Assembly (NCBI GenBank): GCA_030141605.1
Contig: JAQGDQ010000056.1
Span: forward strand, 62,001 to 126,000
Length of the DNA stretch: 64,000 nt
Source of the DNA: Tubiluchus corallicola
Lineage: Eukaryota; Priapulida; Priapulimorpha; Priapulimorphida; Tubiluchidae
Reading direction: 5' to 3'
Shown piece after piece: positions 12,153 through 21,400 of the stretch. Within the stretch, counting starts at the first letter, position 1; every line of letters starts with the position of its first letter. The notes beneath the pieces were generated by a model. That model saw nothing but the letters and a program-made list of their open reading frames with translations, was not told the DNA's origin and made no database searches. The position numbers were made by a program, and so were the translations under genes.

Positions 12153-12178
12153 GTGTGTGTGTGTGTGTGTGCGTGTGT
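12153..12178. repeat. (TG)n microsatellite
   Basis: Thirteen TG/CG units with a single C interruption, just beyond the right end of the hAT-like element. Confidence 0.9.
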
Positions 12179-12599
12179 TACTCAATTATCCCATTGCAAT
12201 GGTGTGCCTTCGTGTACAGAGCACAAGGCAAGTGAGCAGTAAATCAGGAAAATTCATAATACATATATTATGTGGTCAAAATTTCAAGCAGGATTTTTAA
12301 GAGAATTTTTAAAATTTTTCAACTTTATTAGTTCTGGATAATGACAATTACAGTATCAAGGCAATTATAATTCCTTTATATGAAGTACATCAGCTGCTAG
12401 AGAAATAACAGTTACAGAAAAGTTGCTTATGCTTTGCAACTTACAAACCAATTATAAAATTATTGTTTCAAGATATAAATAATAAGTTGTAAGACATCTT
12501 GTTACAAGTTAGTCTCTGTCACAGGCTACAGCAGACTTCGTGCTACTAATTTTTGAACTATGAATTTTATTTTCACACATCAAAATACAATGTTGTACA

Positions 12600-13825
12600 C
12601 ATAAATAAACAATAAATAAAATGATTTGAGTAGAGTGAGGTGAGTGTACGACCATACGGTCATAAACACACTCACCTTACTTAAATGAAAAAATTATTGA
12701 AGTTATGCGTGCTTTTGTAGACGACTTAATGAAATTGATGTAATAAAGTAAATTATATTTTATATTGTTTGGTAGCTATTTGTAAAGAAGGAGAGGAAAT
12801 GATTGTATTGGGTACACTATTCCACAATATAACTCCACTGTGCTGTAAGGTATTTAAGCCATACGCTGTGTTAAATCGTGTTTGAAAATAGAGTCCCATA
12901 CTGGAAGACCTAGTATAGTGAGAGTGAACATCTTTGATTAATGTAAAGTAGTTAGTATATAATTCAGGCAACTGCCGGTTATTATACTTATACATGAATT
13001 TAAATAATTCAAGATTATAAATATCTTCTATTTTCAATAAACTAAGGTGTATGTACGATGGTGCTGCATGGTCTCTGCAATTGGAGAAAGTCATGTATTT
13101 AACTATTTTATTCTGAACTGTTATTAGTGGTTGTAATAAGTATTTTTTTTTGTTTGCCACCATGACAACACACAATTATGTCGCCAATTTTAAGTTCGAA
13201 AGTGGAAGAGTCTTGTTGTGAAAGGTTCCTACTGATTAACATATACTTAGTTTTAGTGTAATTAACAGTTAATTTATTTGCTTTCATCCAGTCATCAATC
13301 TTTTTTAGTTCGTTGTTAGTGCGATGTTGTAAAGTTGAAAGGTTAGTAGATGTGAGGAAGAGACTTGTATCATCAGCGAAAAGACGAGTGTTAAAATTAG
13401 TAGCAAGAGGTAGATCATTGATATAGATCAGAAAAAGCAGCAGCCCAAGAGTTGATCCTTGAGGTACACCACAGTTTATATCTAGCAAATCAGAGCATGT
13501 ATTGTTAATAGTGGTGAACTGTTGTCGGTTAGTTAAATAAGATTTAAGGAGTTCCAAGACAGGACCTCTGATGCCATAATAATGTAATTTATGTAGTAGA
13601 ATATCATGCTGGACTGTGTCAAAAGCTTTAGATAAATCTAAGAATATTGCACATGTGAAAAGTTTTTTGTCTAAATTTAGAAGCATATTTTCAACAAATT
13701 CGGAAGTAGCTAACTAAGTTTTGCGTAAACCAAACTGAAATTTTGTTAGTATATTACATGAAGTGAGAAAATTGTTAATGCGATTACAAATAATATTTTG
13801 AATTATTTGATGAATTATTTTTCAC
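12600..13825 (-). mobile_element. 5'-truncated, frameshifted LINE (Jockey/CR1-like reverse transcriptase)
   Basis: Minus-strand frames hold reverse-transcriptase blocks in order: FQFGLRK (about 13733-13753), FLDLSKAFDTVQHD, CGVPQGSTLG, LLFLIYINDLP, then LFADDTSLF, where the catalytic motif is FADD. After these comes the typical C-terminal tail with HYTRSSSMG and LWNSVP. An in-frame stop follows the QFGLRK block, and the frame shifts at a run of T at 13143-13151, so it is dead. The 5' half (endonuclease) is missing. The 3' UTR (12600-12752) contains a strong stem-loop at 12635-12680. Confidence 0.85.
12635..12680. repeat. Stem-loop in the LINE 3' region
   Basis: Left arm GTGAGGTGAGTGT (12635-12647) pairs with ACACTCACCTTAC (12668-12680) with one mismatch over 13 bases. 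A nested 4-bp stem (GACC/GGTC) lies inside the loop. Being at the 3' end of a LINE, it could be the RNA structure its reverse transcriptase bound. Confidence 0.6.
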
Positions 13826-14630
13826 GTTAAAACAAAAACAAACATGTGAATTGTAAACACTTTCATGCACTGATAATGAATTGACAAAAACAATGTAAAG
13901 TACAGTTATTTCATTAATTATCATTCATGTTTTTGTAATCAAACTACAAGTAATAGTAAAACTACAAACTGATAGTATCGCTATCACGTACCACGACCTA
14001 TAATTCGTCTATAGTATGTAGCAGCGATGACTACACGGTGGCTTAAGTTAACGTAACTCGTAGTTCGTACTAACGCTGAGATCCACAAAAAACATTGAAT
14101 TTGTGAAACTGTTTACTATACAGTTTCATATAATCGCTACTAAATATCCAAATCATTTCAAGTTTTAAGATAAACGACTGAGTGATAGATCGAATTATCA
14201 ATTATGACAGACAATCGGCAGGTTGGCTGTAAATTTCACTGCTGTTTGGGTACTGCGCTAAAAACGTAAGCACACAAAGCCGTTGAATCCCTCTGCGACT
14301 ACTAACCGCTGCAATCACGGAGATCAACATCGATTCTCACAAAACTCTGAAAAACAGTGAAAGCGGACTCAAGATTCAAAGATGGATGTCTCTTACACAA
14401 AAGTTCACACGTCACACTCACGTGATCTTCGGAGTGCAATTACACTTGGTTTGGTTTTATACGCTGCTACGCATCATTAAATTTTTTGCGCACGATTCTC
14501 TTACACTTTGCACACGACACGTTTCCACTCGGCGAGCGAAATTGGCTATTTGGCAGTTAGCTGTGTGAAGTGTGTTGTTGATTGCTTTGACTTGTCTTCG
14601 TTTTTCATGTGTTACCATTGTTACGCGGTT
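13826..14630. other. Intergenic, CpG-richer upstream half of a probable promoter
   Basis: No ORF of interest. From about 13980 CpG dinucleotides become visibly more frequent than in the surrounding AT-rich DNA, leading up to the NRF1-type site at 14631. Nothing else recognised. Confidence 0.35.
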
Positions 14631-14642
14631 TGCGCGTGCGCA
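14631..14642. promoter_or_regulatory. NRF1-type site; candidate promoter of the zinc-finger gene
   Basis: TGCGCGTGCGCA is, on its reverse strand, a full match to the NRF1 consensus YGCGCAYGCGCR, a motif typical of TATA-less animal promoters. About 160 bases downstream are two usable donors on the plus strand (AAAG|GTACGT at 14800/14801 and ATGG|GTAAGG at 14815/14816). A 5' non-coding exon here could splice to the acceptor at 18417. The link to the zinc-finger gene is inference. Confidence 0.35.
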
Positions 14643-14949
14643 AGGTGTTTAATGGGATTATGAATAAATTGACTTTTATGCTTTATAATTAAATGAATAA
14701 TTCATTTACTGTGCTAGAGTTATGGTCAAATGATCGAGTTGACAAGTGACAAATTTTCATTCAAGATTTACAATTAAGATTGCGTACACCAAAACCAAAG
14801 GTACGTGAATTATGGGTAAGGCAAAGTCAAAGTCAAAGCAGTGAAGTGATGTATTGGAAATACTCACTTCCCTGTTTCATGCCTAGCCACAATGTGTAAC
14901 AGTATGAACAGAGATGATAATGGTTACCTGTTAGGTCACTCTTTTTTAT

Positions 14950-15441
14950 TTCCTGTTTTGTTAGTGAGAGTACTATGACTTGAATTGTGCAAACTCGCCA
15001 ACAGTTGTCTCACATTGGTTACATCCTACTTGTGACGCTGGCATTACTTTTATTACTGTTAGCCTCCACCCTATCTGGGCTTCCCTGTCGGAGTCAGCTG
15101 TCAGGTTATCACCTTAGGCTGATGAGTCTGTTGCTATGAAACTCCTATACTGTTTTAAGTAATGGTTTATTTTGGCTAAATCCGTGCAATTCCTGGGTTT
15201 CCTATTACTATTAGTTTTCCTTTTACACGTTAGCTACCGACCTTAACTAATTTTGTTGCTTCCTTGTCGGAGTCAGTTGTAACGTTATCACCTTAGGCTG
15301 ATAAGTCTGTTGCTATGAAACTCCTGTACTGTTTTAAGCAATGGTTTATTTTGGCTAAATCCATGCAATTCTCAGGTTTCCTATTAGTTTTCCTATTACA
15401 CGTTAGCTACCGACCTTAACTAATTTTGTTGGTGTTCTGGC
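14950..15441. repeat. Tandem pair of about 175-bp units (with a third copy at 16640-16920)
   Basis: Units at about 15085-15263 and 15264-15441 are nearly identical (shared phrases: TGTCGGAGTCAG, ATCACCTTAGGCTGAT, AATGGTTTATTTTGGCTAAA, ACACGTTAGCTACCGACC). The segment before them (14955-15040) and the unit itself recur in a more diverged form at 16640-16920. The original repeat is therefore at least 300 bases and was later tandemly duplicated. Confidence 0.7.
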
Positions 15442-15829
15442 TGGTAGTCAGGCCATTGTCATGGTTCAGTACCACAGTATAAATACATTTTATTATTTCT
15501 TCGTATGCTACTAGTTACACTGCATTCAAAACTTCAAAGTTTTTTTGCATAGCTAGACATGGGTCATGTGGGTTTAGGATAATTTTTCACTAGGGGCTAA
15601 AAGCTCAAAACGAAAAGTTGGGGGTTGGGTCAGACACAGATATTGTTCCAGTGTTCAGCAACAGTGGCTTGTAGTGTATCAAATGAAGTTCTAGATAACG
15701 CAAATTTAATTAAATTGGCTGTCTCTCTAACATAGGTCATCGTGATTTCATTTAAACAATTCTAATTTCCTAGGTACTCAAGCATGATGACGAAAGTAAT
15801 TTTATGACCTTGAGGACTCTAAGCTTAAA

Positions 15830-16450
15830 CGAAAACAGAATGATTTTTCATATACTACCCCATTTTCAAGACTAATAAAAAGTATACATTTTAACACAAT
15901 ACTGCAAAACCATTTCTGATAATTAAATAATAGATTAAAAACTTAATTAACAGTGGACAAGCCCAACTATTGATAGCGTCACAAACTAACATAATTTTCA
16001 ACAGCAAAAATATTCCACAAGCGTGTTGCACGTGTTTGCTAAAACTAAAATTGAAGTACAGTGCTACTGCAAGCTATTCAGTGTATTGTACTAAAACTAG
16101 GCATGTTTTAAGATAAAAATTCAAATTTCAAATGAGCTGACGAACGCGCGTTGTTTGTCACAAACTAACACATCTGAACTGAGAGGTACAGGACCTATTT
16201 TTGTGCAATCCGTTTCCGAAATGCAGGCAAACTAGCAAATGGCGAAATGCGTGTAACAGCGAAAAACTAGTAGCGTGAATATGAAATTGTGTTAGTGTGA
16301 TAATAATTCTTTCACGTAAGTCATTTTTGAAAAAAATAGTATGTTACCTTTCAATATTGTAAAGAGCAGATTGTTTTGACCTACAGTTTAAGATGGGGTC
16401 TGGTTTTGCTTTAAGGACGCTTTCATCTCAAGGTGAACAATTTTACATTG
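15830..16450 (+). repeat. Dispersed repeat, copy A (partner at 55015-55480)
   Basis: Collinear with 55015-55480 on the same strand over about 450-600 bases. Shared phrases include ACCCCATTTTCAAG, AAAAAGTATACATTTTAACA, AATAATAGATTAAAAACTTA and AACTGAGAGGTACAG, and both share the flanking phrase near 16366/55441. No coding capacity or terminal repeats were recognised. Confidence 0.75.
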
Positions 16451-16639
16451 GTAACTATTTCACATTCACGCTATGGTCACCTTCTTACGGGCATATTAAG
16501 ACATTACAATACCCTAGGCTGGCAGTCATCAGTCTGTTCCATCCCCGATACCATTGTTTGTATATGAGACACAGCTTACAGTTACTTCTGCTGTATTAAT
16601 AACGCTATTGCGTAGAACTTATGTGGTTATGGTTAAGTA

Positions 16640-16920
16640 CATGCAATTGGCATGCATTTACCAAGTGGTTGTATTGATGCATGTAAGAGCACTATGGCTT
16701 CAATTGTGTCGGCACTCCCCACATTGGTTACATACTACTTACAAGGTAAACATTACTATTAATTCTGTTAAGCTTGGTCCAATCTAGGCTTCCTGGTTGA
16801 AGTCATTTGTAACGCTACTATTTTCCAAACTATTGAGTCAGCTGCTATAAAACTTCTGTGCTGTTTTAAATAAAATGGTTTATTTTGGCTAATTTCATGC
16901 AGTTCCTGTGTTTCATGTAG
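16640..16920 (+). repeat. Diverged third copy of the 14.95-15.44 kb repeat
   Basis: CACATTGGTTACAT, TAGGCTTCCTGG, GAGTCAGCTGCTAT and ATGGTTTATTTTGGCTAA occur in the same order and spacing as in 14955-15260, with more substitutions. Confidence 0.65.
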
Positions 16921-17400
16921 TGATTTTACATGCAGGCTGTGCAACTGCGTGTGGCATAGTACCTTTTATGTATTAATATGTAACAATCACTGTCTGCTTT
17001 TGATGCTCATCTGCTTTTCACAGGGGCACTACCAACTCCTTTTCACAGATGAAACATTGTCATCACCAACTGCAGCTCAAGGGCCTCAAGCACTAGGCAA
17101 CTAGATGTTATGCATGAATATGTGCTCCATACAGTAACAGATTTTCAACATTTTAACGAGTATGAGAATTTCATGAACCACGTTTTTGTGCAGAAAAGAA
17201 GCAACCGATTTTCCTCGAATTTTTATAATTTACAGTGGCAATGATCAGATTTGTCCAATTCTTTTGTTTTTTTATTTGCTTATATAAATTAGTTTTCTTA
17301 AATGATTCGACATTAATTTGTTTCTAAAATTCATTTGAGCCTTTGCGATGAATACTAAGGTGATGAGTGATGACTCATACAGTCATACTTCTATAGTAGT

Positions 17401-17500
17401 AATGCTACACCGTCGGCTAATAGATTCAATTAGTTAATTGGGTCAAAACACTTTCTGAAAGTGAGTCTATTTAAGCAGCACCTACTTCAGTATAGTATAA
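17401..17500 (+). repeat. Short dispersed repeat (partner at 41277-41375)
   Basis: GGCTAATAGATTC, GTTAATTGG, AACACTT, AAAGTGAGTCT and GCACCTACT follow in the same order in both places. This gives about 100 bases of clear homology on the same strand. In the second copy a 58-bp palindrome follows directly. Confidence 0.6.
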
Positions 17501-18417
17501 AATTGTGCAGACAATACTTGTTCGTTATGCAGTATTTATGTAAAATCTGACTCGGCAGTTGAATGTGGGGTGTTAGGACTACTTGTATTCTAAGTGTAAT
17601 CTGGAGATTAATTGCATTTACCACTGTCTCCATTTTTTTTGCAATCTGCAAGAAAATAAAGTAGAAAACCTGTTTGGTTTATTCACCATCAATCATGACT
17701 TTCAATCATATATTTTAACAGACCTACGGGAACATACTACGTTACTAATATTAATTGTTTTCCGATCTACACTGCAGTTTATGAGACTGCTATAGTAGTT
17801 GTTCTTATAACATCCCTAAAAAGTCACATATTAATAAAAATTGAAATCGTTTATGCACTTGAAGTAAATACTGTAACGAAGCCACTAACTTATTGAATTC
17901 CTACCTCTTAAAATGTAAGATTAACAGCTCGATCAAGTAAATTTAAATTAGGTCAGTTGACCCAATAGCCATTTTAGTGTTAACTTCTGTATTAATTAAG
18001 TAGTGTGTTATGTCCTTTCAATAACCTTAATAGTTCTAGACTGAAGTTGTGTTATTTAGTTTAACGAATCGTGCAGATTAGCACTTTAAATGAAATTTGC
18101 AAGAGTTCACATTTTCCAAGAAGTACAATAATAGACCAATTTTAACACTTTGCCATTAAAAATCTGGCTTCCTCAAATTTTGGCACCCTATTTTACAGCC
18201 AAGTTAGTTTAATGATTAATATGGCCCTGGCCACAAACTTTTTTAATGCCTGGAATAGCCCACCATTGTACAATTACTGTTCCTGTTGGTTTGCAGTTCA
18301 TTTATTGTTCTTGGTGCAGTTCATGTGATCTTGCATTTGGAGTTTTTGATTTAGTTGTACATAGCAGACTAATTTCGATTTATTTTTATTTTAATTATAT
18401 TTTGTTTGCATTTTTAG
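17501..18417 (+). other. Intergenic or 5' intron of the zinc-finger gene
   Basis: No exon recognised. The last bases are a good 3' splice site (TTTGTTTGCATTTTTAG, AG at 18416-18417). This sequence is therefore probably the end of an intron that begins at an unidentified 5' non-coding exon. Confidence 0.5.
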
Positions 18418-18422
18418 GTCAG

Positions 18423-21400
18423 ATGTCAAGATTTTTCAGAAGGCCAAAGAATGCTGGTCGCCAGTGTGCTTACCCCTCTGTGATTACTGACAGATTGCAT
18501 CATAGAAAAACCTGCGGGGACTTCAGTGATCTGTCACATAATTACTCATATTGCTCATCAACTGCATTTGACTACAGTCCTCATCGGAATGAAACTCAGA
18601 ACTATGTGCCAGACCATTCACGTTTCACAGCATTTTCTAGTGACAGGGAATACAGTTATCCTAGTAGTTCTGAACAATATTTCTCTGCTGAACGTAGTTC
18701 TACTGGTACATTTAGCTGTAATCATAGCCAAGAAAAATTATACGCGTCTCGGTTCTCCAATGACACGAACAGGTCGCATGAATGGTCTTCTGACAGACAA
18801 AAGTACAGGTGCATGAATCGATACAATGTTGGACAGCAATATAAGCAACGTGAACAAATATATACAGGAGGCAGATCTTTTTACAAGTCCAGGGGGAGAA
18901 AATCTGTCGCTAGCTATGCCAGATATCAAGTTTTTCATGAACCTCAAAGTGCGACAAAATATACCCGGCACAAGGAGACATTTAATACTGACAGACAAGC
19001 ATATAAGAGAGCTGCTAGACTTGCCACAAGGAGTAGTTTTGACAAAAGTGGCCATAAAAATAGGAATTATTCTCCTTTCATTTCAAGCAGAACTTATCAT
19101 AGAAATAATTGTAGAAATAATGGTAATTGTGGAAGCTATCAAACCCCATATTATTCTGAAGGTAATTTCACAAATGAACGAAACACTGATCGCAAAGAAG
19201 ATAATGGGAAATATTCAGCCATGATAAGCTGGACGGAAGGTGATAGAAAACTAGGTACCTATTTGCAAAAAAGCTTACATAAATTTGTTGGAACTGAAAT
19301 TTCCAGCAAAACACATCAAGTTAGTTCATGTTCTAAGGTGCGTCAGTTAAAACCTTGTGAAAAAGTTAGGTGGAACAGCAGAAAATATGAGACTAGAAGG
19401 AGGAGTCAGTCATTTGAAATGAATCTCATAAATTCAAATGTAAAATATCAGTCACAAATGTTCAAAACAGGAGCCCCAGATCACTTATTTCAAAAAACTG
19501 TGGCAGTGTCGCCTGAAACAACCGTGCATGAAAGTGTAATCAAAACTGTCAATGACTGTGAAACCGACACCGAAATAATGAATACTGAAACAAAAATCGG
19601 TGAAGATTCCAAAGGTGAGAAGAGTCAGTCTGAAGATTCTGATTGTAATAACATTGTTAAAATAAACCTAAATACATACAAAATAGTGTCTCAACTGAAT
19701 ACATCAGATTTATCTGATGGTGAAATAATGTCAGATTCTGTGGATGTAGAATCGGATCCCTCAGATAAAGAACTTGTAGATCCATGTGAAAAGAACATTA
19801 ATGAAGTAGCTGAAAAGACAGTTGTAGATATGAAGCTTTACAAAAGAAAAACAGAGGCTAGTGATGCAAAGTCAATTTCTAAATCCGCAAACTGTACTAG
19901 CACGTGTAAAGCAGTGTCTAAAATAGATTCACAAAATTTATCTAATGGTGAAGTACTTGATTTTATAGAAGTCACTATTTCAGATAAAGAACTTACAGAG
20001 GTATTGGCAACAGATGCAGATGAATTTGATTTGGCAGAAGGAAAGGCACCTTGTTCTGCATTTTCTGATGTACAATCAAACATGGACTTATGTGTTACTC
20101 ATGGCCTAAAGGATCAAGGAGTTTCTGTCCTAAATGTTTCTGATTTATCAGATGGTGAGATAATATCAGATTCAGCAGATGCGGAACCCACAATTTCAGA
20201 CGATGAACTTACAGATGTACGCATAAAAAATGTATGTGAAACAACTTTGCCACAAACAGAACATTACACAAATTTGGATACACAGGTCAATGAGAAAAAA
20301 TGCAACAGCATTGCAAAAGTAAAGTCTGGAGTAGATGTATCAAATTTATCTGTTTGTGAATTGATGTCAGATTCTGTAGCTGTAACTTCTAATAGTAAGC
20401 ATTCGAATGCGTGTGCAGATTACGATGTTGAAGTGACATTAGGTAAAAGACAGACAGCCTGTTTCAAAAACTGTGATGTGCAAGCCAAAATGCCAAAAAT
20501 TGTTAGAAAATCAAAAATGAAAAACATTGCGAAGTGTTTGAAATCAAGCCTAACTCATGATGCAGTATCAAATTGTGGAAATGGTCTATTTCCAGAAAGA
20601 AAATGTTTAGTTAAAACGCCGATTAAACATAACCAAAAGTCTGATAACCATAAAGAAGTTTCTGGGTTGTTGTTGTCAAGCAGTGTACATGTTACTAAAG
20701 CACATGAAAAAGAAAACTCTTCCAATTTGATGCAGAGTGAAATTGTGTTAGATTCTGTGAGCGACAGTCCACTGAATAATGAATATGCTATTACTTCTAT
20801 GACATGCGTTGACAAAATTTGCACTAAACAAGGAAACTTATCTTTAACTAACAGCAAGCCATTTTTGCCTGAATTGTCTGATGGTGAAATATTGTCAGAT
20901 TCTGTGAGTCCTGCCTATGACACCAATTCTGATGAAGAACTTTCTGATGCACAAACTAAAAAGGAATCAGATTTATTTACCAGTTCAAAACAGCAAAAAA
21001 ATAAACCCATGATCTCATGTGTGGTAACTCCAGTAGTAGCAGCAAAACTAGATAATTTCTCTAATTTACAAGAGAATTCAAATGAAGACTATCAAGTGCA
21101 TTTTTCTGAACTGAATAAAAATGAATGTGACATTTCCTCTAGAAAGAGTGAGCTGACAGCAGACATTATTACCGTTCAGCAGGACTTGAAAAAAAATTAT
21201 CATTTGCATCGTAGTAAAGAGGACGGAAGTAGTAAAAGTTTATTTAACTGTCAGAAAAGTACTGCCTTTATTTCACATGCCAAAGAAGATCAGAAGAATA
21301 TCTCAGAGAATATTATTACCACTCTCAAAGAAGAAAAGACATTAAGTCCTAATGACATTGAACTTGGTAGACAAGACAACACTACAAATTTTGAACATGG

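Noticed and set aside
18246-18422. Upstream ATG extending the zinc-finger protein by 59 residues
   Set aside because: The extension reads as hydrophobic, Cys-rich random sequence and is separated from the body by a pyrimidine-rich acceptor ending at 18417. The ATG at 18423 directly follows the acceptor.
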